A stretch of 64,000 nt of DNA from JBMYRH01 sp049602155 (GTDB taxonomy: Bacteria; Myxococcota_A; UBA9042; PHBI01; JBMYRH01): contig JBMYRH010000010.1 of the NCBI GenBank assembly GCA_049602155.1, positions 62,001 through 126,000 on the forward strand, read 5' to 3'. Below are positions 36,332-45,705 of the stretch, in pieces. A program made the position numbers and the translations under genes. Position 1 is the first letter of the stretch; each line of letters starts with the position of its first letter. Under the pieces are notes generated by a model. The model ran no database searches and was not told the DNA's origin. It saw only the letters and a list, made by a program, of their open reading frames with translations.

Positions 36332-37297
36332 ATGGACACCACTCAGCAGGAGATGAACACCATGGTGACGAAAGCCGAAACAGTTTGGTTTGATGGCGAA
36401 CTCGTCAACTGGGATGATGCCAATGTGCACGTCCTGACCCACACGCTGCACTATGGGCTGGGCGTCTTTGAGGGCATCCGTGCGTACCGTCGAGCCGACG
36501 GGCGCAGCGCGATCTTCCGCCTCCGCGAGCACATCGAGCGCTTGGTCAAGGGCGCTCGGATGATGACGATCCCGCTCGACTACACCGTCGACGAGCTCAT
36601 GGACGCTTGCGTGAAGACCGCAAAGCTGAACCGCCTCGATGGCTGCTACATTCGCCCGATCGCCTTTGTGGGCTCTGGCGAGATGGGCGTCGCCGCGATG
36701 GGCAACCCGACGCGCGTCGCGATCGCGACCTGGCCTTGGGGAGCTTACCTCGGCAAGGACGGCCTCACGCATGGCGTGCGCCTCAAGACGTCGTCGTTCA
36801 TGCGCCCCTCTGTGGCGACACAGCTGTCGAAGGGCAAGGTCTGCGGTCACTACGTGAACTCGATCCTGGCCAAGCGCGAGGCGCTCCTCGATGGCTACGA
36901 CGAGGCGCTCTTGCTCGACACCAATGGCTACGTGGCCGAGGCATCCGGAGAGAACGTCTTCATGGTCGAGAACGGCGTCATCTACACGCCGCAGCTGGGC
37001 AGCGCGATCTTGGGTGGCATCACCCGTGACACGCTCCTGACGATCGCTCGCGAGCTCAACTACGAGGTCGTGGAGACGCAGATCACCCGCGACATGCTCT
37101 ACCTCGCCGATGAGCTCTTCATGTGCGGGACGGCGGCTGAGGTGACCCCGGTGCGTGAACTCGACCAACGCCAGATCGGTAAGGGGGGCGCGGGCGAGGT
37201 GACGATGGCCCTCCAGAAGCGCTACTTCGACGTGGTGAAGGGTGAGGATATGTCGCACCCGGAGTGGTACACCTTCTACCAAGTCTCGAACCTCTAG
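36332..37297 (+). CDS. ilvE: Branched-chain amino-acid aminotransferase
   Basis: PLP fold-type IV transaminase for Leu, Ile and Val. Recognised from VHVLTHTLHYGLGVFEGIRAY near the N-terminus, SKGKVCGHYVNSILAKREAL, AEASGENVFMVENG, and the late LFMCGTAAEVTPV. Several in-frame ATGs are available; 36332 has AGGAG six bases upstream, while 36362 (also with AGGAG, nine bases upstream) would start the protein exactly at the conserved MVTKAETVWFDGELV and is a serious alternative. Confidence 0.95.
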   Translation: MDTTQQEMNTMVTKAETVWFDGELVNWDDANVHVLTHTLHYGLGVFEGIRAYRRADGRSAIFRLREHIERLVKGARMMTIPLDYTVDELMDACVKTAKLNRLDGCYIRPIAFVGSGEMGVAAMGNPTRVAIATWPWGAYLGKDGLTHGVRLKTSSFMRPSVATQLSKGKVCGHYVNSILAKREALLDGYDEALLLDTNGYVAEASGENVFMVENGVIYTPQLGSAILGGITRDTLLTIARELNYEVVETQITRDMLYLADELFMCGTAAEVTPVRELDQRQIGKGGAGEVTMALQKRYFDVVKGEDMSHPEWYTFYQVSNL

Positions 37298-37400
37298 CAG
37301 GGGCGGTTGTAGGACATCTACAGCGGCTACGACAGGTCAGACATCGTGCGCTGAGGCTCTCTCCCGGATGCCCTGCGCGATGCGCAGTGAGGTCTATCCA

Positions 37401-37904
37401 ATGAAACGCATCGCAGTCGTCTCGACCGGTGGCACGATCGAGAAGACCTACAACGAGCTCGATGGGGTGCTCTCCAATCGGCTCAACGTGCTCGACGTCA
37501 TGCTCGCGTCGCTGCAACTGCACGGCGTGGAGTTGGTCCGCGTCCCGCTGATGAATAAAGACAGCCTCGACATGTCCGCTGAGGACCACCACCTCATCGC
37601 CGAGACCGCGGGCCTGATGGCTGAAGCCCATGATGGGGTCGTGGTGGTGCACGGCACGGACCGCCTCGCCGAATCCGGAGATTGTGCCTTCTCACTCTTG
37701 GGCATACCTCGGGTCCCGATCGTGTTCACCGGAGCCATGCGGCCCTACGAACTCCGAACCTCCGACGCGCTCCAGAACCTGACAGAGGCGCTCTTAGCGG
37801 TGCAGATTGTGGGCCCGGGCATCTACGTCGCCATGCACAATCAGCTCCTTCAATTTCCTGGTGTTACTAAAGACCGGGAACGAGGTACCTTCACCGCATC
37901 ATGA
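37401..37904 (+). CDS. Single-domain asparaginase-like protein, 167 aa
   Basis: Matches the N-terminal domain of bacterial asparaginases: VVSTGGTIEKTYNE with the catalytic Thr, and the second active-site motif VVVHGTDRLAES with Thr-Asp. The canonical enzyme is about 330 residues with a C-terminal domain; here the frame ends after the N-domain with a proper stop. Short forms like this exist in proteobacteria, so this may be a stand-alone family rather than a truncation. Its stop overlaps the ATG of the selenocysteine lipoprotein in an ATGA junction (37901-37904). Confidence 0.82.
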   Translation: MKRIAVVSTGGTIEKTYNELDGVLSNRLNVLDVMLASLQLHGVELVRVPLMNKDSLDMSAEDHHLIAETAGLMAEAHDGVVVVHGTDRLAESGDCAFSLLGIPRVPIVFTGAMRPYELRTSDALQNLTEALLAVQIVGPGIYVAMHNQLLQFPGVTKDRERGTFTAS

Positions 37905-38740
37905 ATAGATTCATCACGATCTTCATCTTCAGTTTATTTGTCGGTTGCGGCGGTGACGAAATCGTTACCTCGGCAGGGGGAGACACGTCGCTCGGCGATG
38001 ATGTGTCCGCGGCGCAGCCTTTGGATGCCATGGTGCGCGCCGACGCAGTGACGCCCGATAACGAGGCGGCCGACGCGGAGGTGTCGTCTGATGTCCAGGT
38101 CGCCACAGAGGACGCGGCGAGCGATCCACCCGAGGATATCGGCTCCGTCGCGGACACGGAGGCGGAGACGCAGCCCGAACCCGATGTCGTGGCTGAGGTC
38201 GATGTACCGGCCCCGAGCGATGACGTCGCTGTGGGCCCGGACGCTGAGGCGACTTGGCCCGAGGGGCTGCACGGGACCGTCCCGGGGGCTGCCTTGCCTG
38301 CACCGGAGTTCGTGGCGCTCAACTCAGATGGGAGCGCACGTGGGCCAGAGGACTTGATGGGTAAGCCCACGGTCATGTGGTTCTTCCCCTTCGCCGGGAC
38401 GCCTGGCTGAACGAAGGAGGGTTGCGGGTACCGCGACCGATTTGAGGAGTTTGACGCGCTGGGTGTTCGTATCGTCGGGGTGGGCTTTCAAGATCCCGAC
38501 ACGAACGAGGCTTGGATCCAAGACCAGGGCTATCAGTACGAAGTGTGGACGGACGATGATCGTGCGCTCTCTGTGGCTTACGGCGCCGCCTCGAGTGAGA
38601 ACGCATTCTTCCCGGATCGCGTGACTGTGCTGCTGGATTCCAACGGTGATCTCCTGCTCGAGTACACGCAGGTCGTCATCGATGTGCACCCGCAACAAGT
38701 CCTAGAAGACTGCGAGCTGCTGTTCGATTCGACGAACTGA
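37901..38740 (+). CDS. Lipoprotein peroxiredoxin with in-frame TGA read as selenocysteine
   Basis: An envelope peroxiredoxin. ATG 37901 starts a lipoprotein signal ending at Cys16 (SLFVGC), then an Asp/Ala/Val/Glu linker to about residue 125, then a thioredoxin-fold domain: LPAPEFVALNSDGS, KPTVMWFFPFAGTPG, TGA (38408-38410, codon 170), TKEGCGYRDRFEEFDALGV, and on to 38740 without another stop (279 residues with Sec170). As in the cytosolic copies, TGA replaces the peroxidatic Cys of the TPGC motif and Cys175 is the resolving Cys. A SECIS hairpin lies at 38420-38438. Conventional calling would end this gene at 38410, leaving a second small gene. Selenocysteine in an exported lipoprotein is uncommon. 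Confidence 0.86.
38420..38438 (+). promoter_or_regulatory. Bacterial SECIS hairpin of the lipoprotein peroxiredoxin
   Basis: GGUUGCGG pairs with CCGCGACC (one G-U pair) around the loop GUA. It begins 9 nt and its loop 17 nt after the UGA, the same spacing as both cytosolic paralogues. Confidence 0.78.
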
Positions 38741-38791
38741 TTGCTCAAACGAGTGGCGCCGAGGACGTGAAGGCGCTAACGTCGTGGCGAT

Positions 38792-39895
38792 ATGTTGCGG
38801 TTTCAATCTCTGTCATTCTTGCTCGTCCTCATGTGCTGTCTCGCGGCTTCGGCCTGCAGCGATGATGGGGCAGCGCTCCCTCCACTCACTGACGACGACG
38901 CCGGAGTCTCGACGGATGCCGGGTCGGACACGACCTCTGAGGCCGTGGGCGACGGCATCGACGACCCCGGTGACCCTGAGTCCGACGCAGGTGATGAGCC
39001 CGCAGAGGACGCCGCGGTCGCGACCTGCTGGGCGGGGATCCAGATCTGCGAAGGCGACGGGGTCAAGACCTGTGTCGACGGGATATGGTCCGACGTGGTC
39101 CCGTGCTCCTCGGGTGAGTGTCTCGATGGCTACTGCACCGGCTGTACGGCCGACTGCGTAGGCAAGATCTGCGGCCCCGATGGCTGCGGTGGGAGTTGTG
39201 GTGAGTGCGGTGATGGGCAGGCGTGTGATGACGGCATCTGCCCCGACTGCGTACCCGACTGCACCGACCTTGAGTGCGGCTCCGATGGCTGTGGCGGCAG
39301 CTGTGGGCTGTGCGACGTGGGGCTCGCGTGTGCAGACGGCTTGTGCTCGTGCAGCCCGTCGTGCTCGGGCAAAGAGTGCGGCCCCGACGGGTGCGGCGGT
39401 GAATGCGGCATCTGCCTGGGCGATTTCGCGTGCAGCGAGCTGGGTGAATGTTTGCCATCCGCTTACCGCGCGGTGCTGCTCCAAGGGCACTGGACGTCAG
39501 GAGCTGGGTGCAGCCAGTACAACTCGACTGGTGCAGATATCGACGCCATCGAGCTGCGCGACGCAGACGGTGAGCTTGTCAGCTACTTCATCGAGGTCGT
39601 CGAGGAGGTCGGCAAAGAGGCCTGCGATAACAACTACACGAACACTGAGCTGTCAGTGGGCGCGCCGGATGGAGACTACATGGCGCTCCAGGGGGGCTGG
39701 ATCATGGGTCGCTTTGCCGACTATGTGCCCATCACCTCTGGGATGAGTCTCGTCGTCCACGAGGCCTACTCGGCCGAGGCGTACAGCATCTACCTCGCCA
39801 CCGGGTTCGACTGCGCAGAGTCCGACGATCCCGGCACCTGCTCGGTGCTGATCACGGACCAAGCCAGCGGGACTGTCGAGGTCGAGATCCCATAG
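38792..39895 (+). CDS. Cys-rich lipoprotein with GPDGCGGSCG repeats
   Basis: Lipoprotein signal ending at Cys22 (LAASAC), an acidic Asp/Thr/Ser/Glu linker (about 25-72), then three or four Cys modules of the form C-x-x-x-C-x-G-K-x-C-GPDGCGGSCG-x-C (about 110-220), and a C-terminal beta-rich domain of about 140 residues (AVLLQGHWTSGAGCSQYN; DYMALQGGWIMGRFADYV). The repeat is a hallmark of exported proteins in Myxococcota-type genomes. A surface role is likely; no enzyme motif is seen. Starts 52 bp after the selenocysteine lipoprotein. Confidence 0.78.
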   Translation: MLRFQSLSFLLVLMCCLAASACSDDGAALPPLTDDDAGVSTDAGSDTTSEAVGDGIDDPGDPESDAGDEPAEDAAVATCWAGIQICEGDGVKTCVDGIWSDVVPCSSGECLDGYCTGCTADCVGKICGPDGCGGSCGECGDGQACDDGICPDCVPDCTDLECGSDGCGGSCGLCDVGLACADGLCSCSPSCSGKECGPDGCGGECGICLGDFACSELGECLPSAYRAVLLQGHWTSGAGCSQYNSTGADIDAIELRDADGELVSYFIEVVEEVGKEACDNNYTNTELSVGAPDGDYMALQGGWIMGRFADYVPITSGMSLVVHEAYSAEAYSIYLATGFDCAESDDPGTCSVLITDQASGTVEVEIP

Positions 39896-39906
39896 GCCAA
39901 CGTGGC

Positions 39907-41613
39907 CTAATACGCGGGGAGCATGATCGCTTCGTCGAGGACGCGTCCCTCTGACAGCGCAGGGTGAAGTGCGCCTGCCAAGGTCGCCAAGGTCGGCGCG
40001 ATGTCCACGATCTTCACCGTGTGCGCGAAGCGCTGATGACGCACCCCCCACCCGGCCATGATTAAAGGCACCATCCGGTCATAGCTGTAGCCCGTCCAAT
40101 GATGCGCTTTCGTGTTCTGCGGGATCCAGTAGGGCAAGGGGACCCCCACGACGTCGCCGCTTCGTCCAGGTACGTAGCTCCGCATCGCCTGTGCGCCCAA
40201 GCGCCCCGCAGGGGGCCGATGGTTCAGGATGTCCGAGCGGGTGAATACCGTGAGCAGCCCGTCTTCGCGGCGGAGCAGTTCAGCAGTTGCGCGCTCCAGC
40301 TCCTCGCGAGGCGGCCCTGTCGCCTTGGGGTTCAAGAAGACCTGGAGGTACTTCATGCCGAGCACCCAGGGGTCGCCGGACTCGAGGGCCCCAAACCGCG
40401 CTCTGAGGCCCGCCTCGAGGCGGCCCATCAGGATCTTGCCGCTGTCCATACGCCCGCCGCCGAGTTGATGAGTGCGCGCGTACTCCGGGCGTGCGGCGAC
40501 GCCGTGGTCACCCGTGAGCACGATTGAGACGTCACCGAGGCCTCCAGGGATGTGCGTATCGACGAGGTTGAGGAGCCGCGAGAGGGCGTGGTCGGCCGCG
40601 GCGGCCATGTCCTCCATCTCAAGTCGGTTGGGGCCAACCTCGTGGCCGAGGTAGTCGTGGCTGGACAGGGAGACCATCAGCAGGTCGGTCTGGTCACCGC
40701 TTTGGAACATCCCTGAGGTGAGCGCCGCCTCCGCGAGGTCGATGGTCACTTCATAGCCGAAGGGGAGGGCGAGCGCCCTTGGATCGCCGATCTGAGCGTC
40801 GTAGCGGTAAGTGAGCTTCCCGTCGTCGGAGTGACCGCTGGCGACCTCGCCTGACTCGAAGACGACCGGCTGACCGCGCCGCGCCTCAAGGCTCGCGTTC
40901 TGGGTCGCGACCCAGGCTGGCAGCGTGTCTTCAGGGTGATAAAAGCTGCTCGTTGTCCACTGAAAGGTGTCCGAGTGCATCCAGATCGCGGCGTCAGGCC
41001 GGTGTCCACCCATCAAGATCGCTGCGCGGTCTTTTAGCGCGATCGAGACCACTCGGCTGCCATAGCCCGCGTTCTTGAGCGTGTCGCCCAAGGTGGGGCC
41101 CAGCAGGTTGGCCGGTGAGCGGCCCGGTACATCGCCCGGGACGCCGATCAATTGTCCGTCGGGGTCTCCGACACAGTAGGCCTTTTCTCCGGTCTCTGGA
41201 TCGAACCACTTGTTGACAGCGATGCCATGACGATAGGGCCAGGCGCCCGTCGAGATGCTCGCATGCCCAGGGGCCGTCATGGCTTGGAGGACGTCGTGCT
41301 CTGCGGCGGTAAAGGCCGACCCACAGCTCTGAAGGTAGCGCACACCTCCCATGCGGCCGTCTGCCAGCCGCGCGGGCAGATAGCGGGTCTCAAAGCGGTG
41401 GATCGCGTCTGCGCGAAACTGGTCCACGACGACGACCAAGAGCAACTTCGGCGCGCTGCGTGTCGTCTCGCTCTTGGCGCAGTAATCCGGAGGCGCCGCC
41501 ACCGCGCTCAGCGCATGATTCCCCGCTGTGGCGCACCCTGATGAGCCCACGGCGAGCGCGGTGATGAGGGCGGCCAGCGCTGCTCTCATCGCGCGCTGCG
41601 TGCTTACTCCCAT
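39907..41613 (-). CDS. Lipoprotein alkaline-phosphatase-superfamily phosphodiesterase
   Basis: Type I phosphodiesterase/nucleotide pyrophosphatase family, hydrolysing phosphate (mono/di)esters in the envelope. The signal peptide has a lipobox at Cys27 (VGSSGC). Visible metal-site motifs: LLVVVVDQFRADAIHRF (first Asp), MTAPGHASISTGAWPYRHGI with the nucleophilic Thr, and later SLSSHDYLGHEVGPNRLEME (Asp, His) and VLTGDHGV (Asp, His). 568 residues, normal for the family. The ATG lies inside the last codons of guaA (10-bp overlap). Confidence 0.88.
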   Translation of the reverse strand: MGVSTQRAMRAALAALITALAVGSSGCATAGNHALSAVAAPPDYCAKSETTRSAPKLLLVVVVDQFRADAIHRFETRYLPARLADGRMGGVRYLQSCGSAFTAAEHDVLQAMTAPGHASISTGAWPYRHGIAVNKWFDPETGEKAYCVGDPDGQLIGVPGDVPGRSPANLLGPTLGDTLKNAGYGSRVVSIALKDRAAILMGGHRPDAAIWMHSDTFQWTTSSFYHPEDTLPAWVATQNASLEARRGQPVVFESGEVASGHSDDGKLTYRYDAQIGDPRALALPFGYEVTIDLAEAALTSGMFQSGDQTDLLMVSLSSHDYLGHEVGPNRLEMEDMAAAADHALSRLLNLVDTHIPGGLGDVSIVLTGDHGVAARPEYARTHQLGGGRMDSGKILMGRLEAGLRARFGALESGDPWVLGMKYLQVFLNPKATGPPREELERATAELLRREDGLLTVFTRSDILNHRPPAGRLGAQAMRSYVPGRSGDVVGVPLPYWIPQNTKAHHWTGYSYDRMVPLIMAGWGVRHQRFAHTVKIVDIAPTLATLAGALHPALSEGRVLDEAIMLPAY

Positions 41614-43409
41614 TCGATGGTGCCGGGTGGCTTAGAGGTGAGATCTAGTGCCAGTCCGCTGACCCCCTCTAAGGCTAAGATGTCGCGACGAAGCTCTGTC
41701 AGCAGCGCGTCGGGCAGCTGGGCGGGCTGCGCGGTCATTGCGCGCTTCGAGTGGATAGGGCGCACGACGACGAGCTCCTCGCCGTGACCATCGATGGTCA
41801 GCGGGATCATCGCTGTGGGGCACTGCCAGATCTCGTCATAGAGGCCGTGACGTCGCAGGCCGCTCATGGCGAAGTGATCCGCCTCTCGGAGCAAGTCCAG
41901 TCGCGGCCGGCTCATGCCCGCCTCGATCGGCGTGAACTGCTTCGGCGCCTCCCCGAGGTTCCAGATGCACCGGTTCACGTCGGGCACATCGCGGAGGATC
42001 AGACGCGTCGCCTCGAGCAGGTCTGCCCAGGGGGCATCGCCGCTCAAGAGCACGGGGTGCTCGTAGCACCGCAGGTCGGCCTTCACGCCCACCGACCGGA
42101 TCGGGAGCGCGTGGGCGATGAGCCCGAATTGACGGGCGATCTCAGTGAGCTGGTCGGCGACGTCAGGGGCCTCCACTTTGCCGTCAGAGCAGAGCAGACG
42201 CACGCCGAGGCCGGGCCCTGGAAAGGGGTGTCGCCAGATCAGCTCGGAGGGGACCCCGAGCTTCTCTGCCAGCTCTCGGACCTCGACCTTATAGAGGTCA
42301 GCCAAGGGCTCGACGACTTTGCCTTGAGCGATGAGCTCCTCGATGATCGGCACGCGGTTGTGATGCGTCTTGATGACGTGCGCCCGCTTGGTGCCACCGG
42401 TCTCGACGGTGTCTGGGTAGATCGTGCCTTGGCCGAGGAGGTGATCTTCGATGCCGAGACGCCGAGCTTCTCGGTCGAAGACCTCGACGAAGGTGTCGCC
42501 GATGGCGCGACGCTTGGCCTCGGGCTCGATCAGCCCGGCCAGGGCTTGTAGGAAGTCGTCCGAGGCGTCGATGAACTCAAAGGCATCGCTGAGCCCTAGA
42601 TCCTCGAACATCTGGCAGACCTCTGCGCTCTCGTCTTTGCGCATCAACCCATTGTCGACGTGCAGGAGCTTGAGGCGATCGGCCGGGAGCGCCAGCGCGA
42701 AGAGCTTCGCCGCGACGGTCGAGTCCACGCCGCCTGAGGCGAGGAGGAAGACGGAGTTGTCGCCGACCTGCTCTTGCACGCGCGCGACCTCGTCTTCGAG
42801 GTAGCAGCTCATGTCCCAAGACGGCGTGCAGCCGCAGATGTCGAGGACGAAGTTGGCGATCATCTGATCGCCGCCCAGCGTGTCATCGACCTCGGGGTGA
42901 TACTGAAAGCCGTATCGCCTCAGGCTGTCGGAGCCGATGGCGGCGTTGGGGTGCCGCTGTTCATCACCCATGGTTGAGTAGCCAAGCTCTTTGAACTCCG
43001 GACCGAGCGTCGCGACGGAGTCAAAGTGACTCATCCAGACCTGCTCGACAGGGCCGAGGTTCTTGAAGAGTGGATGCTCGCCGTGCAGGTGCAGCTTCGC
43101 GTGCCCCCACTCGCGGCCACCGTGGATGACGGTGCCCCCGTAGTACTTGGCGATCTCTTGGTGGCCGAAGCAGAAGCCCAAGATGGGCACGTCCAGCTCC
43201 AAGATCTCCTTGGTCCAATCATCGTCCTCTCCTTGGGACGCGAGCGCCGGGCTACCAGACAGGATGATGCCCGTGAAGCCATGAAAGGCTTCGACGGGAT
43301 CGTCCGGCTGCCTGATCTCGGCAAGCACGCGAACAGAGCGGACCTTGGTGGCGATCAGATGTGCGTACTGACCGCCGAAGTCAACGACGGCGATGCGATC
43401 GTGGCTCAT
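41604..43409 (-). CDS. guaA: GMP synthase (glutamine-hydrolysing)
   Basis: Converts XMP to GMP. The class-I glutamine amidotransferase domain has its nucleophile Cys80 in GFCFGHQE, where most GuaA have GICYGMQ. The synthetase P-loop is SGGVDS, followed by LLHVDNGLMRKDES, and the XMP-binding C-terminus ends KPPGTIEWE as usual. 601 residues (about 75 more than E. coli) owing to inserts such as the region between the PLTIDG and RPIHSKRA segments. ATG 43409 has GGAGGAG upstream; the frame extends to 43586 but without start signal. Its 3' end overlaps the lipoprotein phosphodiesterase start. Confidence 0.95.
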   Translation of the reverse strand: MSHDRIAVVDFGGQYAHLIATKVRSVRVLAEIRQPDDPVEAFHGFTGIILSGSPALASQGEDDDWTKEILELDVPILGFCFGHQEIAKYYGGTVIHGGREWGHAKLHLHGEHPLFKNLGPVEQVWMSHFDSVATLGPEFKELGYSTMGDEQRHPNAAIGSDSLRRYGFQYHPEVDDTLGGDQMIANFVLDICGCTPSWDMSCYLEDEVARVQEQVGDNSVFLLASGGVDSTVAAKLFALALPADRLKLLHVDNGLMRKDESAEVCQMFEDLGLSDAFEFIDASDDFLQALAGLIEPEAKRRAIGDTFVEVFDREARRLGIEDHLLGQGTIYPDTVETGGTKRAHVIKTHHNRVPIIEELIAQGKVVEPLADLYKVEVRELAEKLGVPSELIWRHPFPGPGLGVRLLCSDGKVEAPDVADQLTEIARQFGLIAHALPIRSVGVKADLRCYEHPVLLSGDAPWADLLEATRLILRDVPDVNRCIWNLGEAPKQFTPIEAGMSRPRLDLLREADHFAMSGLRRHGLYDEIWQCPTAMIPLTIDGHGEELVVVRPIHSKRAMTAQPAQLPDALLTELRRDILALEGVSGLALDLTSKPPGTIEWE

Positions 43410-43909
43410 GGCTCCTCCGGCTTCGGCCTCCGCTATACCGGAAGCCTCGCGGCACCACCACCCCAGACCGCATGACTCGTTCAATTCTGTCATCCACAGG
43501 CTCGCCTTCGGCGCTTCAAGCAGCGCGTCATCGGTTTTCGCGTCGCGCAGTTTAGGCACAAAGCCCGTCTTCACGATCAGGCGCAAGATGGTCGCCAGGC
43601 GCGAGAGGTGGGGTTGCCCGTCACTCGGTAGACCGACCGTGACCAGCGTTCTCTGCAGCGTGGCTAGAGAGCACGAAGGTCGCCCTGGACATCACGCTGA
43701 GCGCGAGAGTGATCTACCCCGCTAAGCACAGCTTGGGCTCCAGCTTGTGTGATGAACCGCGGATTACCACCACGCCACAGCGCAAGGGTGGGGAGGGACC
43801 CCGACGATTGTGTTCGAGACAGGAGGAGGTTGGAGCGCGAGTCCGTCTTGCAACCAAACCCGTGAACGTCCAGGCTAGCGTCCGGATAGGCCCTTTCTGG
43901 AGAGCCCCT
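43410..43909. other. Intergenic region upstream of guaA, no gene recognised
   Basis: About 500 bp between guaA (minus) and the cytochrome-copper lipoprotein (plus). Open frames on both strands have atypical composition and no ribosome-binding sites. It must hold the guaA promoter; no purine riboswitch fold, tRNA or repeat was recognised. Confidence 0.4.
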
Positions 43910-44017
43910 ATGCACCCTCTTCTCACCCGCCTTTCACTGACTTTCCTTCTGCCCTCTTTCGGGGTGGTGGTTCAGTCATCACAACCCTGTCTGGGCGGCG
44001 CTGTATGCGAGCCTTGA
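43910..44017 (+). CDS. Possible small exported peptide, 35 aa
   Basis: ATG 43910 has GGAG seven bases upstream and reads MHPLLTRLSLTFLLPSFGVV, a signal-like hydrophobic run, then QSSQPCLGGAVCEP. It ends inside the next gene (13-bp overlap with ATG 44005), so it could be a translated leader for it. No homology known. Confidence 0.33.
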   Translation: MHPLLTRLSLTFLLPSFGVVVQSSQPCLGGAVCEP

Positions 44018-45687
44018 GCCGCTATCTTCCTGGTAGGTGTGCTCCCTGTGCGGCGCTCTATCTCATCGTCGGGCTCTTTGTCGTCGCCGGTTGCGAGGCG
44101 TCCTCGTCCTCGGTCGACACCGCGGGATCGGGAGCGACGACCCCTGGTTACCAGCAACTTCATGACGCCATCTTCGTCCCCTCGTGCGCGAGCGGCTCGT
44201 GTCACGGAGGCCCTATCGCGGTCGCGGAGCTTAGCTTTGACGATGCCGCCGCAGCGTACGCGCATCTCCTCGAGGCCGCACCCGTGGTGCCCGGCGCTCA
44301 GGACTCCGGGTTGGCCTTAGTCGCCCCAGGTGACCTGAGCGCGAGCTTGCTCTATCGCAAGCTCGCAGAGGCGACCGAGGCGCTAGAGGCAGAGTCGCTT
44401 GGGGGGCGGATGCCGCTCGGGCAGCCCGTCTTGGGTGACGATGCGTTGGAAGCGGTCGCGACGTGGATCTCCGATGGGGCCCCCTTTGACGGCGCTCCAT
44501 TGAGCCCAGGCGTGGTCTCTCGGGGCGGGGACGAGGCCGACTACATTGGCTGTGACGCCAGCGATGCTGACGGCCTCAAGGCTTGCCTTGGTGACGCACC
44601 GGACCCCTCTCTCATTCAGCGCTTCTATACGCCTCCGCTGGTGATCCCCGGTGGCTCGGAGATGGTCATGTGCAGTGAAGTCGCCGTGTTGGATGCGCCG
44701 CTTCGTATTCGCGCGGCCCGCGGCAAGCAGATGTCTGGGGGACATCATGCAGCGGTCTTCGTCGGGTTGATGCCGCTCGGGGTCGATGGCCCGGTGCCTT
44801 GTAGCGAGATCGAGATGGGGGCGCTTCGCTTTGTCGCGGGTGCCGGCGGCGCAGGTGGGCAAGACACCGTGATGCCTGACGGTGCCGCGCTCACCGTCGG
44901 CAAGGGGCAGCGCATCGTCGTGCAATCGCATTACGTGAACATGTCCCCTGAACCTCGCACCGTGATGGACGCCGTGGATCTCGAGCTGACCACGGTCGCC
45001 GAGAGCCCCATCGATGTGGACGCCTTCGCTGTCATCGACTCGGAGCTCGCGATCCCGACCGAGACCGAGGCGTATACCCGCGTGAAGACCTGCAAGGTCG
45101 ATGCGCCGATGGACATCCACATGATGCTCGGTCACACCCATGACTATGGGGTGCTCTTCGAGATTGAATTCATCCGGGATGGGTTGCCCGAACTGCAGTA
45201 CCACGCCACCCACGGCCCGACCCTCCGCGACACCCCAGACATCCTGATGTTTGACGAGCCGCTGCACCTTGATGAGGGCGATGAGGTTCGCATCACCTGC
45301 GCATGGACGAACACGACTGACGATGTCCTCGGTTGGCCTGAAGAGATGTGCGTCGGCTTGATGTACTACAGCCCTGGACGGGGCTACTTGATCTGCGACA
45401 CCGACGATGAAGTGCCCGTCGTACAAGGCGGCGGCGAGGCCAGCCCCGACGAGGGCTGTGTCGGGCCTGGGGCCGAGGGTAACGCCCTCGGCGTGGGGCG
45501 CTATTGCACGGTTGGCGGGGGGGAATGCGACGACACGCCCGAGCCGACATTATGCCTCGCGGAGTTTGACTCCGATGCGCCGTATTGCAGCGTCATCCTG
45601 TGTCAGGACGACTCGGTCTGCGGAGACGGCGCGACGTGCGTGTTTGAGGGAGCGGGGAGCGCGTGTGTCCCGGATGCATGTCGCTAG
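44005..45687 (+). CDS. Lipoprotein: cytochrome-c-like module plus copper type II monooxygenase-like domain
   Basis: Lipobox at Cys30 (FVVAGC). N-terminal module: PSCASGSCHGG, a haem-c-like motif with C-x4-C-H instead of C-x2-C-H, then GGRMPLGQPVLGDDALEAV and WISDGAPFDG as in mono-haem domains of planctomycete/myxobacterial lipoproteins. C-terminal part: GGHHAAVFVGLM, VQSHYVNMSPEP and HMMLGHTHDYG, the His pattern of copper type II ascorbate-dependent monooxygenases (PHM/DBM fold). A Cys-rich tail ends the protein. Likely an exported copper-dependent redox enzyme fed by haem; substrate unknown. Confidence 0.78.
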   Translation: MRALSRYLPGRCAPCAALYLIVGLFVVAGCEASSSSVDTAGSGATTPGYQQLHDAIFVPSCASGSCHGGPIAVAELSFDDAAAAYAHLLEAAPVVPGAQDSGLALVAPGDLSASLLYRKLAEATEALEAESLGGRMPLGQPVLGDDALEAVATWISDGAPFDGAPLSPGVVSRGGDEADYIGCDASDADGLKACLGDAPDPSLIQRFYTPPLVIPGGSEMVMCSEVAVLDAPLRIRAARGKQMSGGHHAAVFVGLMPLGVDGPVPCSEIEMGALRFVAGAGGAGGQDTVMPDGAALTVGKGQRIVVQSHYVNMSPEPRTVMDAVDLELTTVAESPIDVDAFAVIDSELAIPTETEAYTRVKTCKVDAPMDIHMMLGHTHDYGVLFEIEFIRDGLPELQYHATHGPTLRDTPDILMFDEPLHLDEGDEVRITCAWTNTTDDVLGWPEEMCVGLMYYSPGRGYLICDTDDEVPVVQGGGEASPDEGCVGPGAEGNALGVGRYCTVGGGECDDTPEPTLCLAEFDSDAPYCSVILCQDDSVCGDGATCVFEGAGSACVPDACR

Positions 45688-45705
45688 GGGCGCGGGCGCA
45701 AGCCT

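Noticed and set aside
36311..37282. 323-codon minus-strand frame opposite ilvE
   Set aside because: Mirror of the third-codon-position GC bias; ilvE is certain.
43410..43909. tRNA or purine riboswitch before guaA
   Set aside because: No T-arm/anticodon arrangement or junction fold could be traced.
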